This document shows, piece by piece, positions 15,192-24,742 of a stretch of 61,910 nucleotides of DNA. Numbering within the stretch: position 1 is the first letter of the stretch; each line of letters begins with the position of its first letter. The stretch is from contig NZ_JNZA01000042.1 of NCBI RefSeq assembly GCF_000717345.1, positions 1-61,910 on the forward strand, written 5' to 3'. The notes under the pieces were generated by a model. The model saw only the letters and a program-made list of their open reading frames with translations. It had not been told where the DNA came from and made no database searches. The DNA comes from Streptomyces lydicus. GTDB taxonomy: Bacteria; Actinomycetota; Actinomycetes; Streptomycetales; Streptomycetaceae. The translations under genes and the position numbers were made by a program.

Positions 15192-15520
15192 CGGCGACGC
15201 CGAGCTCATGAAGCGAGGGGAGGCCGCGGCGGCGGCCGCGTTGCTGCCGCGGGAGCGTCCGTACCCGGCACCCGAGGGAACTCCGGGGCTTGGCCGCGTG
15301 TCCTGACGTTGCTTCACAAACGCGTAATTCCGGCCATCGAAGGGTCCGTGGGGCACTGCTTCGTGTGACGTACGGGACGTAGGGCGCTTTGGCCAACTGG
15401 CGGCCGTTCACAGCCAATTGAGGTGTCGTTCAGATGCCTCCCCCTGCCCGGGAAACTCTCCCGCCGCCACAGTCAAGTCGGCCCACTGAGGGCTCACGCG
15501 ACTCAGGGAGAGTGGCACAT
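15192..15520. other. Gap upstream of the phosphoesterase
   Basis: A gap of 329 bases with no credible gene. It holds a possible PHO box at 15406-15438 and the phosphoesterase promoter region. Confidence 0.6.
15406..15438 (+). promoter_or_regulatory. Possible PHO box (PhoP direct repeats)
   Basis: GTTCACAGCCA (15406-15416) and GTTCAGATGCC (15428-15438) lie exactly two 11-base periods apart, with a poor middle unit between them. Streptomyces PhoP binds 11-base direct repeats built on GTTCACC. The location 80-115 bases before a secreted phosphoesterase makes phosphate control plausible. The match is partial. Confidence 0.4.
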
Positions 15521-16948
15521 ATGCCCGACATGACCCGACGCAGACTCCTCGGCTCCGCGGCCGGCGCGGTCGGTGGCGCCGCCGTGCTGTCACTGCTGCC
15601 GCCCAGTGTCCAAAAGGCCGTCGCCGCCGGACCGGCACGTCACGGCTCACTGCACGACATCGAGCACGTCGTCATGCTCATGCAGGAGAACCGCTCGTTC
15701 GACCACTACTTCGGCACGCTCAGCGGCGTCCGCGGCTTCGCCGACCCGGACGCGCTGACGCTGCCGGACGGCCGGTCGGTCTTCCATCAGCCGGACGCGC
15801 AGAACCCGGACGGCTATCTGCTGCCGTTCCGTCTGAACACCCACACCTCCAGCGCGCAGGCCATCCCGTCCACCAGCCACGCCTGGTCGGTGCAGCACGA
15901 GGCGTGGAACGGCGGCAAGATGGACCGCTGGCTGCCGGCGCACCGCAAGGCCGACGGGGTCAACGGGCCGTACGTGATGGGCTATCACACCCGCGAGGAC
16001 ATCCCCTTCCAGTTCGCCCTGGCCGAGGCGTTCACGCTGTGCGACAACTACTTCTGCTCGGTCTTCGGCCCGACCTGGCCGAACCGGCTGTACTGGATGA
16101 CCGGCACCATCGACCCGGGCGGCAAGCTGGGCGGTCCGGTGCTGAACAACACCGCGCCGAAGCCGTACCGCTGGACGACGTACGCGGAGCGGCTGGAGGC
16201 GGCCGGCATCAGCTGGAAGGTGTACCAGGAGGAGGACGACTACGGCTGCAATCTGCTGGAGCAGTTCCAGACGTTCCGGGACTCCAAGCCGGGTGAGCCG
16301 CTGTACGAGCGGGGGATGCGGTCGCAGCCGGCCGGCACGTTCGAGGAGGACGCCCGCAACGACCGGCTGCCGGCCGTGTCCTGGCTGATCCCCACCAGCC
16401 ACCAGTCGGAGCACCCGGACTATCTGCCGGCGGCCGGCGCCGATTACGTGGCGCAGAAGATCGAGGCGATCGCCTCGAACCCGAAGGTGTGGGCGAAGAC
16501 GGTCTTCATCCTGAACTACGACGAGAACGACGGCCTGTTCGATCATGTGCCGCCGCCGGTGCCGCCGGCGGGCACGAAGGACGAGTTCGTGGGGGGCCTG
16601 CCGATCGGCGGCGGTTTCCGGGTGCCGTGTCTGATCGTCTCGCCGTGGACGGTGGGCGGCTGGGCGGCCGGGGACGCGTTCGACCACACGTCGGTGCTGC
16701 AGTTCCTGGAGCGCTGGACGGGTGTGGAGGAGCCGAACATCAGCGACTGGCGGCGGGACGCGTTCGGTGATCTGACGTCGGCGTTCGGGTTCCGGCATGC
16801 GGCGTACCGGCCGCCGCGGCTGCCGGACGACACGGCCGAGAAGCTGGCGGAGGCGCAGTGGGAGGTGGCGCATCTGCCGAAGCCGACGTTGCCGGGGGCG
16901 GGGCAGCAGCCGCCGCGTCAGGAGCGCGGGCGGCGCAAGCGGCGCTGA
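15521..16948 (+). CDS. Tat-exported phosphoesterase (phospholipase C / acid phosphatase family)
   Basis: A 475-residue secreted enzyme of the phosphoesterase family (PF04185), which includes phospholipases C and the acid phosphatase AcpA. A twin-arginine signal is clear: TRRRLLGS at residues 5-12, then a hydrophobic region ending near AVAAGPA. The metal and nucleophile motif ENRSFDHYFGTLSG is at 56-69. Later metal ligands lie in NYDENDGLFDHVPPP and AFDHTSVLQFLERW. ATG 15521 has GGGAG upstream; a longer in-frame start adds an unlikely leader. The Arg-rich tail is not part of the fold. It probably releases phosphate from phospholipids or phosphoesters outside the cell. Confidence 0.92.
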   Translation: MPDMTRRRLLGSAAGAVGGAAVLSLLPPSVQKAVAAGPARHGSLHDIEHVVMLMQENRSFDHYFGTLSGVRGFADPDALTLPDGRSVFHQPDAQNPDGYLLPFRLNTHTSSAQAIPSTSHAWSVQHEAWNGGKMDRWLPAHRKADGVNGPYVMGYHTREDIPFQFALAEAFTLCDNYFCSVFGPTWPNRLYWMTGTIDPGGKLGGPVLNNTAPKPYRWTTYAERLEAAGISWKVYQEEDDYGCNLLEQFQTFRDSKPGEPLYERGMRSQPAGTFEEDARNDRLPAVSWLIPTSHQSEHPDYLPAAGADYVAQKIEAIASNPKVWAKTVFILNYDENDGLFDHVPPPVPPAGTKDEFVGGLPIGGGFRVPCLIVSPWTVGGWAAGDAFDHTSVLQFLERWTGVEEPNISDWRRDAFGDLTSAFGFRHAAYRPPRLPDDTAEKLAEAQWEVAHLPKPTLPGAGQQPPRQERGRRKRR

Positions 16949-17011
16949 GCGCGCGCGGAGCGGAGCGGCGCCGGGGGCGCGGGCCGGGGCGCGCCGCGGT
17001 GGGAAAACGAC

Positions 17012-17062
17012 GGTGCCGTACGGGGCAGGGCCCGGTCGGGGCCCGGCCTGCCGTACGGCACC
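17012..17062. terminator. Hairpin between convergent phosphoesterase and ccsB
   Basis: GGTGCCGTACGG (17012-17023) pairs perfectly with CCGTACGGCACC (17051-17062). The inner bases extend the stem with small bulges (CAGG/CCTG). It is placed between two converging genes, as expected of a shared terminator. Confidence 0.75.
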
Positions 17063-17084
17063 GGGGTGGTGAGCGGCCGGTGGG

Positions 17085-18167
17085 TCAGACTCCGGCGTAG
17101 GAGTGCAGGCCGGTCACGAAGATGTTCACGCCGTAGTAGTTGAACAGGTAGCAGGCGAAGGCGATCAGGCCGAGCCAGGCGGCCTTGCGGCCCTTCCAGC
17201 CGGCGGTGGCGCGGGCGTGCAGGTAGCAGGCGTAGGCGACCCAGGTGATGAAGGACCAGACCTCCTTGGGGTCCCAGCCCCAGTAGCGGCCCCAGGCGGC
17301 CTCGGCCCAGATGGCGCCCGCGATGATGGTGAACGTCCACAGCGGGAAGACGGTGGCGTTGACGCGGTAGGCGAACTTGTCCAGCGAGGCGGCGGAGGGC
17401 AGCCGTTCCAGGACGGAGGCGGCGAAGGCGCCGGGCTGCTTGCCGGCCGGGTCGGCGAGCTTGGCCTCGTAGCGGTCGCGGAAGAGGAACAGCAGGGTGG
17501 CGACCGCGCCGAGGTAGAGCACCGCGCCGGAGAGGATGGCGCAGCTGACGTGGATCCACAGCCAGTACGAGTGCAGCGCGGGCACCAGCTGGTCGCTGGC
17601 GGTGTAGAGCACCGTGACGGCGAGGCCGAGGTCGAGCAGGACCGTGGTGATCAGGGGCAGGCCGATCCAGCGGACGTTCTTCCTGAGGGTGAGCAGCAGC
17701 AGGTAGACGCCGACCGCGACCGCGGCGAAGGTCGTGGAGAACTCGTACATGTTGCCCCAGGGGGCGCGCTGTACGGACAGGGCGCGGGTGACGACGCCGC
17801 CGACGTGCAGTGCCCAGGCCAGGACGGTCAGGGAGATGGCGATCCGGCCGTAGAGGTCGCCCTTCTCGGTGCCGCCGGCGGCGCCGGGGCCGTCGGGGAC
17901 GTCGCGGCTGCCGGCGGCGGTCTTGGTGATGACCTTGGGGCGTTCGAGGACGGCGGTGCCGCCGCCCTGCCGGTCCGCCCGGGCGGGGGCCGCGGCGGTG
18001 GCCTGGGCGGTCAGCGCGGCGGCGGTGCGGCCGACCTTGCTGCGGCTGCCGAACACCCACTCGGCCATGTGCGCGACGAAGGCGAGCGTGTAGATCGCCA
18101 TTGCCGAATAGACCAGGACATTGCTGTTGTGTGCCAGCGTCTCGTTGGCTGCGGCAGCGATGTTCAC
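17085..18167 (-). CDS. ccsB: Cytochrome c biogenesis protein CcsB (CcsA/ResC type)
   Basis: A 360-residue membrane protein of System II cytochrome c maturation. With ResB it exports haem and joins it to apocytochrome c on the outer face of the membrane. The haem-handling tryptophan-rich motif WGRYWGWDPKEVWSF is clear, with conserved His in the flanking helices (LHVGGVVTRAL, WIHVSCAILSGAVLY). A variable Ala/Thr-rich cytoplasmic loop lies at residues 45-100. The ATG overlaps the resB stop (ATGA). It is the last gene of resA-ccdA-resB-ccsB and is followed by a hairpin. Confidence 0.95.
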   Translation of the reverse strand: MNIAAAANETLAHNSNVLVYSAMAIYTLAFVAHMAEWVFGSRSKVGRTAAALTAQATAAAPARADRQGGGTAVLERPKVITKTAAGSRDVPDGPGAAGGTEKGDLYGRIAISLTVLAWALHVGGVVTRALSVQRAPWGNMYEFSTTFAAVAVGVYLLLLTLRKNVRWIGLPLITTVLLDLGLAVTVLYTASDQLVPALHSYWLWIHVSCAILSGAVLYLGAVATLLFLFRDRYEAKLADPAGKQPGAFAASVLERLPSAASLDKFAYRVNATVFPLWTFTIIAGAIWAEAAWGRYWGWDPKEVWSFITWVAYACYLHARATAGWKGRKAAWLGLIAFACYLFNYYGVNIFVTGLHSYAGV

Positions 18168-19903
18168 GCGCGCGCTCCTTCGGAGGGTTCAGCAGGGCCG
18201 TCGGAGTCGGTGGGCTCCACGGTGTCTTCGGGGTGCGGGGCGAGGGGTGCGTCGGGCTCCAGGGCCGCGGCGAGGGCGCCGAGCTCCTCGGGCAGGCGGG
18301 GGGACTCGCTGCGGCCGAGGCCGGCGATCTCGACGACGGTGGCGCCGCTGCCGTCGTCGGCCGGCTCGGCGCGGACCCAGACGCGGCGCCGCTGGATGAA
18401 CAGCGAGCCGGCCAGGCCGAGCAGGGCGGCGACCGCGCCGGTGAGGGCGAGGCCGTTGCCCGGCTGGTGGCTGATCTTGAAGCTGGCCCAGGTCTTGATG
18501 CCGTTGAAGGTGATGCTGCCGTCGCCGCCGGGCAGCGTCATCGTCTGGCCGGGCTGCATCATCTGGGCGACGGCCCGGCCGCCGACCTTGTACTGCTTGA
18601 GGTTCTTCATCTGCAGTTGGTAGACGTTCTGCGGCAGTCCGGAGTCGACGCCCAGGTCGCCGTGGTAGGCGGTCAGCACCAGCCGCGGATTGTCCAGGGC
18701 GGGGAACTGGGAGAACATCGAGCCGGAGCCCTTGCCGCCGAAGGTCGGCACGAAGAAGCCCTGGAAGCCGAGCTGGTTGCGCTTGCCGTCCTTGGTGCGC
18801 GCGCCCGGCACCTTCACCACGCCGGTGGAGGTGAAGTTCTTGCTGTCCTGCGGCAGGAAGGGCACCGCGCCCTTGTAGACGACCTTGCCGCGGCCGTCCT
18901 TGACGGTGACCTGCGGGGAGTAGCCGTGCGAGAGCAGGTAGACGCGGTTCCCGGCGATGTCGAGGGGGCTGTTCACCTCGATGGAGGTCTTGTGCTCCTT
19001 GCCGTCGGCGCCGGAGAAGTAGCGGACGTCGGCGCGGAAGATGCGCGGGGTGCCCTTCTGGGGTCCGGTGCGCTCGTAGGTGGCGACGAACTTGTCGAGG
19101 GTGAAGCCGAAGGGCTCCATGGTGTCGGTGTCGAAGAAGGCACCGGACTTGAAGTCGTCGTACTGGGTGAGGCTGTTGGCGAAGCCGTCGCCTTCGGTGA
19201 TCAGCTTGCCGCCCTCGGACTTCCACAGGCTGCCGACGGCGAACGCCACCAGCATCACGATCAGCGCGACGTGGAAGACGAGGTTGCCGACCTCGCGCAG
19301 GTAGCCCTTCTCGGCGGCGACCGCGGTGCCGGAGCGGTGGGCGCGGAAGCGGCGCTTCTTCAGCAGCCGGCCGGCCGCGTCGAGGACGTCGTCGGGTGCG
19401 GCGTCGGTGCGCCAGGTGGTGTAGGCGGGCAGCCGGGTCAGCCGGCGTGGGGCGGCCGGCGGGCGGCCGCGGAGCTGTCCGACGAACTGCCAGGTTCGCG
19501 GGACGATGCAGCCGATCAGTGAGATGAACAGCAGCAGGTAGATCGCGGAGAACCACACCGAGCTGTAGACGTGGAACATCCCGAGCTTGTCGTAGATGCC
19601 GCCGAGGCTGGGGTGGTCGGTTTTGAACTGGTCGACCTTGACGGGGTCGATGCTGGTCTGCGGGATCAGCGAGCCGGGGATGGCGCCGATCGACAGCAGG
19701 AAGAGCAGCAGCAGCGCCACCCGCATCGAGGTCAGCTGCCGCCAGAACCAGCGCACCCAGCCGAGGGGGCCGAGCGAGGGGAGGGTGACGTCTTCTCTGG
19801 GCGCGGTGGAGAGCTGGGACCCGGCCGCGCCGAGATCGTTGCCCGCGTCGCCGGCGGCCGGTCCGCTCTCCGGGTCGCGGGGGGTGTCGGTCTTGGTGGA
19901 CAT
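18164..19903 (-). CDS. resB: Cytochrome c biogenesis protein ResB (Ccs1)
   Basis: A 579-residue partner of CcsB in haem delivery to apocytochromes. There are three N-terminal membrane segments (WFWRQLTSMRVALLLLFLLS; VWFSAIYLLLFISLIGCIVPR; LVFHVALIVMLVAFAVG), a large extracytoplasmic beta-rich domain, and a last helix (LALTGAVAALLGLAGSLFIQRRRVWVR), the family's usual plan. The C-terminal 60 residues are acidic and low in complexity. It begins three bases after the ccdA stop and overlaps ccsB by four bases. Confidence 0.95.
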   Translation of the reverse strand: MSTKTDTPRDPESGPAAGDAGNDLGAAGSQLSTAPREDVTLPSLGPLGWVRWFWRQLTSMRVALLLLFLLSIGAIPGSLIPQTSIDPVKVDQFKTDHPSLGGIYDKLGMFHVYSSVWFSAIYLLLFISLIGCIVPRTWQFVGQLRGRPPAAPRRLTRLPAYTTWRTDAAPDDVLDAAGRLLKKRRFRAHRSGTAVAAEKGYLREVGNLVFHVALIVMLVAFAVGSLWKSEGGKLITEGDGFANSLTQYDDFKSGAFFDTDTMEPFGFTLDKFVATYERTGPQKGTPRIFRADVRYFSGADGKEHKTSIEVNSPLDIAGNRVYLLSHGYSPQVTVKDGRGKVVYKGAVPFLPQDSKNFTSTGVVKVPGARTKDGKRNQLGFQGFFVPTFGGKGSGSMFSQFPALDNPRLVLTAYHGDLGVDSGLPQNVYQLQMKNLKQYKVGGRAVAQMMQPGQTMTLPGGDGSITFNGIKTWASFKISHQPGNGLALTGAVAALLGLAGSLFIQRRRVWVRAEPADDGSGATVVEIAGLGRSESPRLPEELGALAAALEPDAPLAPHPEDTVEPTDSDGPAEPSEGARA

Positions 19904-19906
19904 CAG

Positions 19907-20675
19907 TCAGATCCCAACGGTGGTGCTTTGCGCCCAGCTCTGAAGTCCGGACATCCAACTGTCCCAGAGGCCGGTGACGAGGAGGACGCCGAGGGCGACC
20001 ATCATGCCGCCGCCGATCCGCATCACCCACGTGTAGTGCCGCTTGACCCAGCCGAACGCGCCGAGCACCCGCCGGAAGGCGAGGGCGACGGCGATGAAGG
20101 GCAGGCCCAGGCCGAGGCAGTAGACGACGGTGAGCAGGGCGCCGCGGGCGGCGCTGGCCTCGTAGAGGGAGAGGGTGTTGACGGCGGTGAGGGTGGGGCC
20201 CAGGCACGGCGTCCAGCCGACGCCGAAGAGCACCCCGAGCACCGGCGCGCCGACGAGTCCCATGGTGGGCTTCTTGTGGAAGCGCAGCTCGCGCTGGCCG
20301 AAGCGTTTGAGCACGCCGGCGAAGGCGAGACCGAGCAGGATCATCAGCACGCCCAGCGCGCGCGAGATGACGTCCTTGTACTGCTGCAGGTTCTGCCCGA
20401 AGAAGCCGAAGAGCGCGCCGCCGGAGACGAAGACGGCGGTGAAGCCGAGGACGAAGAGGGAGGCGCCGGCGAGCATCCGGCCGCGGCGGGCCTCGGCGAG
20501 GTCGGTGCCGGTGACGCCGGTGACGTACGACATGTAGCCGGGGACCAGCGGCAGGACGCAGGGGGAGAAGAAGGAGACCAGTCCGCCGAGCAGGGCGACG
20601 GGCACGGCGGCGAGCAGGGCGCCGGTCATGACGGTCTGGTTCTCCGCGGCGGCGGCGAGCGGTACGAGGTGCATC
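19907..20675 (-). CDS. ccdA: Thiol-disulfide transport protein CcdA
   Basis: A polytopic membrane protein that passes electrons from cytoplasmic thioredoxin to ResA. It has six hydrophobic helices; the redox cysteines lie in FFSPCVLPLVPGY and GVGWTPCLGPTL. The ATG at 20675 gives 255 residues (MHLVPLAAAAENQ). A GTG at 20689 overlapping the resA stop (GTGA) is an equally likely start that would couple translation to resA. Confidence 0.93.
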
Positions 20676-20685
20676 GCGGGGCCGG

Positions 20686-21294
20686 TCACTTCTCGGCGAT
20701 CAGCGGGGCGACCATTTTGCGCAGATCGTCCTCGGTGAGCGGGCCGATCGAGCGGGCAGCGATCTTGCCGTGCCGGTCGATGGCGATCGTGGAGGGGATG
20801 GACTGCGGGTTGAGGCTGCCCTTGGGGAAGCGCAGCATCAGCCGGCCGGTGGGGTCGAACAGGCTCGGGTAGGGCACCTTGTGCTCTTCCTCGAAGCTGG
20901 TGGCCTGCGACTTCTCGGAGTCGCGGGTGTTGATCCCGATGAACTGGACGCCCTTGCCGTCGGTGTCGTGGGCGACCTTGGCGAAGTTGTCCGCCTCGGC
21001 GATGCAGGGGCCGCACCACGATCCCCAGACGTTGAGGATGACGACCTTGCCCTTGTAGTCGGCGACGTCCAGCTTCTTGCCGGTGGTGGTCTCGCCGGAC
21101 AGGTCTGGCGCGGGCTGCCGGTCGCCCTGCTTGACGGTGTCGACGCCGTTCTTGCCCTGGACGAAGCGGGTCTGGGCCGAGCCGCCGGAGGCGCCGTCCC
21201 CGCAGGCGCTCAGCGTCAGCGAGGCGGCCGCCGCCCCTGCGGCGAGCAGGGTGATCCGGCGGCGCGTGCGGCGGCGTGGGGCGCGGCTAGTCAT
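20686..21294 (-). CDS. resA: TlpA/ResA-like thiol-disulfide oxidoreductase, lipoprotein
   Basis: A 202-residue extracytoplasmic thioredoxin-fold lipoprotein that reduces apocytochrome c cysteines before haem attachment. It has an Arg-rich n-region, a hydrophobic core and the lipobox LSAC (Cys31). The active site is WCGPC with Cys94 and Cys97, after VVILNVWGS. The GVQFIGINTRD and PSTIAID (cis-Pro) segments are typical. No Shine-Dalgarno lies at the usual place before the ATG: a Rex-like palindrome touches the start codon and an 8-codon upstream frame overlaps it, so translation may be coupled or leaderless. Confidence 0.93.
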   Translation of the reverse strand: MTSRAPRRRTRRRITLLAAGAAAASLTLSACGDGASGGSAQTRFVQGKNGVDTVKQGDRQPAPDLSGETTTGKKLDVADYKGKVVILNVWGSWCGPCIAEADNFAKVAHDTDGKGVQFIGINTRDSEKSQATSFEEEHKVPYPSLFDPTGRLMLRFPKGSLNPQSIPSTIAIDRHGKIAARSIGPLTEDDLRKMVAPLIAEK

Positions 21295-21309
21295 GTGAAA
21301 AGTTTCGCA
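21294..21309. promoter_or_regulatory. Possible Rex operator at the resA start
   Basis: TGTGAAAAGTTTCGCA resembles the 16-base Rex operator TGTGAACNNNTTCACA: the left half-site is perfect and the right half has one change. It lies directly at the start codon of resA. The rex gene itself is 28 kb away in this window. NADH-dependent control of cytochrome c maturation is plausible but inferred. Confidence 0.4.
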
Positions 21310-21372
21310 TGGGCCTTTTCCGGATCTTCCGCGCCCCCCTGGGGTGGCTTTGTCCGGGGCCGGAGCGGCACG

Positions 21373-22599
21373 TCAGGCCGCTGTGAGGTACGTCTTCCAG
21401 CCTTCGTGCGGGCGCCGGCCGACGGGGACCTGCTGGAGCTTGCGCAGCACCTCGGGGTCCTGGGCGTCCAGCCAGTCGGCAAACTGCCGGAAGGACACCA
21501 GATGGACATCGCGGTTCTGCTCGTTGGCAATGTGCTTGACGGCGTCCTCGACGGCGTCCATATAGATGCCGCCGTTCCACTGCTCGAAGTGGTTGCCGAT
21601 GAAGAAGGGCGCGCGGTTGGTCTCGTAGGCCCGGCGGAAACCGGAGATATAGGCGTCGGTGGCCTGCCGGCGCCAGCCCGGGTAGTTGACCGGCGGCGCC
21701 TTGGTGGAGTTCTTCGACTGGTTGGCGAGGATGTTGTAGTCCATCGAGAGCACCTCGAAAGAGTGCCCGGGGAAGGGAATCTGCTGGAGCGGGAAGTCCC
21801 AGATCCCCATCTTTTTCTTGGGCCACATCTGAAGGCCGCCGGGGGAGCTGGCGTCATAGCGCCAGCCGAGTTCGCGGGCGGTCGGCAGGAGGTTTTCCTG
21901 GCCGAGCAGACACGGCGTACGGCTACCGACCAATTCCTGTCGGTAGTCGAAGGGCAGCGGTTCCAGATCGGTGAATCCGGTGTTGGTCCGCCACTTTGTG
22001 ACGAAGTCCATGGCCTGGTCGATCTCGGACTGCCACTGGCGGGGGCTCCAGTGTTTGACCGAGGTCGGGGCGTCGCCGCAGAAGTGGCCGTTGAAGTGGG
22101 TGCCGATCTCGTGGCCGTCGAGCCACGCCTGGCGCACGTACTTCAGCGTCTCCTTGATGTGGTCGTCGCTGAGGTAGCCGATGGCGGAGGCGCCGCGCCG
22201 GTTGTTCGGCGGCTCGTAGAGGTGCTTCTGGGATTCCGGGAGGAGATAGAGACCGGAGAGGAAGAAGGTCATGGCCGCGCCGTGGTCCTTGGCGAGCTTG
22301 AGAAAGCGCGGGAAGAGGCCGTTGCCGACCTCTCCCGCGCCGTCCCAGGAGAAGACCACGAACTGCGGAGGGGTCTGTCCGGGCTCCATCCGTTCGGGTG
22401 CTTTCGGCTGGTGGGGCTGTGCGCCGTAATTCGCTGTGGAACCGTCACCGATGAGCTTGGGGCGGGCCTGGACGGAGTTCTTGACCTTCTGCTTGTCCGC
22501 CCCCGCGTCCGAGTCCGACGAGGAGCAGCCGGCGACGCCCAGCGCCGCGGCTGCCCCAACTCCCATACCCAGCAGGTTTCGCCGGCTGATCGCGCGCAT
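21373..22599 (-). CDS. Tat-dependent lipoprotein, polysaccharide deacetylase-like
   Basis: A 408-residue exported protein. SRRNLLGMGVG is a Tat motif and GVAGC (Cys25) a lipobox, so it should be anchored outside the membrane. The NodB-like fold is suggested by VVFSWDGAGEVG (motif 1, one Asp instead of TFDD) and by DGHEIGTHFNGHF (HxxxH metal site). Such enzymes remove acetyl groups from cell-wall or other sugars; the altered first motif makes the substrate uncertain. ATG 22599 was chosen because it begins directly before the Tat motif. An in-frame TTG at 22632 would add 11 residues. Confidence 0.85.
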   Translation of the reverse strand: MRAISRRNLLGMGVGAAAALGVAGCSSSDSDAGADKQKVKNSVQARPKLIGDGSTANYGAQPHQPKAPERMEPGQTPPQFVVFSWDGAGEVGNGLFPRFLKLAKDHGAAMTFFLSGLYLLPESQKHLYEPPNNRRGASAIGYLSDDHIKETLKYVRQAWLDGHEIGTHFNGHFCGDAPTSVKHWSPRQWQSEIDQAMDFVTKWRTNTGFTDLEPLPFDYRQELVGSRTPCLLGQENLLPTARELGWRYDASSPGGLQMWPKKKMGIWDFPLQQIPFPGHSFEVLSMDYNILANQSKNSTKAPPVNYPGWRRQATDAYISGFRRAYETNRAPFFIGNHFEQWNGGIYMDAVEDAVKHIANEQNRDVHLVSFRQFADWLDAQDPEVLRKLQQVPVGRRPHEGWKTYLTAA

Positions 22600-22745
22600 A
22601 CCCTCGTCCCCATCCGTGCTCGCCGAACTCAATGTCCATATAAACGGACAACCGAGAAGAGGGCATGTCGAGCGAGGGGGTTCCGAGTTAATCGATCGGA
22701 TATCTCATTTTGCTTGTGTTTGACGTTCCGCCAGGTGACACGATG

Positions 22746-23426
22746 TCAGGCCCCGAAAGCCTTGGCCTTTCCCTTGACCGGTTTGGCGCCCGCCAGAAGG
22801 TGGGAGGGAACCAGATCGCGCGCCGGCTCGCTGTACCCCACCGAGATGATCTTGTCGCCGTGGAACGTGAACGACGTCAGCGAGGCCAGCGTGCACTGCC
22901 GCTTCCGCGGGTCGTGCCACAGCCGCCGCCGCTCCGCGAAGCTGCGCACGATCCAGATCGGCAGCTGATGGCTGACCGCCACCGCCTCGTGGCCGCGCGC
23001 CGCGTCCCGGGCCGCCCCGAGCGCCGCCATCATCCGTACGACCTGCTCGATGTACGGCTCGCCCCACGACGGCCGGAACGGGTTCGTCAGGTACTTCCAG
23101 TTGCCCGGCTTCTTCAGCGCGCCGTCACCGACCCCGAAGGTCTTGCCCTCGAAGACGTTGGCCGCCTCGATCAGCCGCTCGTCGGTGGCCAGCTCCAGGT
23201 TGTGCGCGCCGGCGATCGGCGTCGCGGTCTCCTGCGCACGCTCCAGCGGCGAGGACACGACATGGGTGATGTCGCGCTCCGCGAGGTGCTCGGCGACCCG
23301 GTCGGCCATCTTCCGGCCCAGGTCGGAGAGGTGGTAGCCGGGGCGGCGGCCGTAGAGCACGCCGTCGGGGTTGTGCACCTCGCCGTGCCGCATCAGATGG
23401 ACGACGGTGATTTCTTCGCTGCTCAT
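22746..23426 (-). CDS. Histidine phosphatase family (phosphoglycerate mutase-like) protein
   Basis: A 226-residue histidine phosphatase. The phospho-acceptor motif is LMRHGEVHNP (His14 within RHG at 13-15); the second histidine is in AVSHQLPIW, and the ERLIEAANVFEGKTF stretch fits the branch 1 fold. It probably dephosphorylates a small metabolite; true glycolytic mutase activity is unlikely without the usual residues. It begins nine bases downstream of the hemL stop, and ATG 23438 overlapping that stop (ATGA) is an alternative start, so it is in the hemL operon. Confidence 0.9.
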   Translation of the reverse strand: MSSEEITVVHLMRHGEVHNPDGVLYGRRPGYHLSDLGRKMADRVAEHLAERDITHVVSSPLERAQETATPIAGAHNLELATDERLIEAANVFEGKTFGVGDGALKKPGNWKYLTNPFRPSWGEPYIEQVVRMMAALGAARDAARGHEAVAVSHQLPIWIVRSFAERRRLWHDPRKRQCTLASLTSFTFHGDKIISVGYSEPARDLVPSHLLAGAKPVKGKAKAFGA

Positions 23427-23434
23427 GTCACCCA

Positions 23435-24742
23435 TCATTCCGTCGCTTCGGCGGCGGCCCGCGCGGCGGCCGGCAGGGCGGCCGCGATCCGCTCGACGGC
23501 CTGCGTGTCGTGCGCGGTCGAGACGAACCACGACTCGAAGGCGGACGGCGGGAGGTAGACGCCCTGCGCCAGCATCGAGTGGAAGAAGGCGGTGAAGCGG
23601 AAGGACTCCTGCGCCTTGGCCTCGTCGTAGTTCGTGACGTCCGCACCGGTGAAGAAGACCGAGAACATGTTGCCCGCGACCTGGAGGCGGTGCGCGACGC
23701 CCTCCTTCGCCAGCGCCTCGGTGACCAGCGCGCGCAGCTCGGCGGAGACCGCGTCGACCTTCTCGTACGCGGCGTCGTCCAGCAGCCGCAGCTGCGCGAC
23801 ACCGGCCGCGGTGGCGATCGGGTTCCCGGACAGGGTGCCGGCCTGGTAGACGGGGCCGGCCGGCGCGAGGTGCGCCATGACGTCCGCGCGGCCGCCGAAG
23901 GCCGCGGCCGGGAAGCCGCCGCCCATCACCTTGCCGAAGGTCATCAGATCCGGACGTACACCATCAATGCCGTACCAACCGGACTTGCTGACGCGGAAGC
24001 CGGTCATCACCTCGTCGGAGATGTACAGCGCGCCGTTGTCGGAGCAGATGTCCTTCAGGCCCTGGTTGAAGCCGGGCAGCGGCGGCACCACGCCCATGTT
24101 GCCGGGCGACGCCTCGGTGATCACACAGGCGATCTCGCCGGGGTGCGCGGCGAACGCGGTGCGCACCGCCTCCAGGTCGTTGTACGGCAGCACGATCGTG
24201 TCGCCGGCCTGCGCGCCCGTCACGCCCGGCGTGTCGGGCAGCCCGAAGGTCGCCACGCCGGAGCCGGCGGCGGCCAGCAGCGCGTCCACGTGCCCGTGGT
24301 AGCAGCCCGCGAACTTGACCACCTTGGGGCGGCCGGTGAAACCGCGCGCCAGCCGGATCGCCGACATCGTCGCCTCGGTGCCGCTGGAGACCAGCCGCAC
24401 CTGCTCGACCGGCTCGATCCGGGCCACGATCTCCTCGGCCAGCTCGACCTCGCCGGCACCGGGCGTCCCGAAGGACGTACCGCGGGAGACGGCCTCCTGG
24501 ACGGCCGCGATCACCTCGGGGTGGGAGTGGCCGAGGATCATCGGACCCCATGAGCACACGAGGTCGACGTACTCACGGCCGTCGGCGTCGGTGAGGTACG
24601 GACCGGCACCGGACACCATGAACCGGGGCGTACCGCCCACGGCCCGGAACGCCCGCACCGGGGAATTGACGCCGCCCGGCGTCACCGCGGACGCGCGCTC
24701 GAACAGCGACTGCGAAACAGGGGCTTCATACGGAAAAGACAC
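23435..24742 (-). CDS. hemL: Glutamate-1-semialdehyde 2,1-aminomutase HemL
   Basis: A 435-residue PLP enzyme that makes 5-aminolevulinate from glutamate-1-semialdehyde in the C5 haem pathway. The PLP lysine lies in [13 protein letters not shown]; other hallmarks are [25 protein letters not shown] and [13 protein letters not shown] 24742 ([17 protein letters not shown]) is chosen for its AGGA seven bases upstream; an ATG at 24760 has none. Its substrate is supplied by HemA, encoded 25 kb away in the same window. Its 445-base upstream region carries an unusual structured inverted repeat. Confidence 0.96.
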   Translation of the reverse strand: MSFPYEAPVSQSLFERASAVTPGGVNSPVRAFRAVGGTPRFMVSGAGPYLTDADGREYVDLVCSWGPMILGHSHPEVIAAVQEAVSRGTSFGTPGAGEVELAEEIVARIEPVEQVRLVSSGTEATMSAIRLARGFTGRPKVVKFAGCYHGHVDALLAAAGSGVATFGLPDTPGVTGAQAGDTIVLPYNDLEAVRTAFAAHPGEIACVITEASPGNMGVVPPLPGFNQGLKDICSDNGALYISDEVMTGFRVSKSGWYGIDGVRPDLMTFGKVMGGGFPAAAFGGRADVMAHLAPAGPVYQAGTLSGNPIATAAGVAQLRLLDDAAYEKVDAVSAELRALVTEALAKEGVAHRLQVAGNMFSVFFTGADVTNYDEAKAQESFRFTAFFHSMLAQGVYLPPSAFESWFVSTAHDTQAVERIAAALPAAARAAAEATE

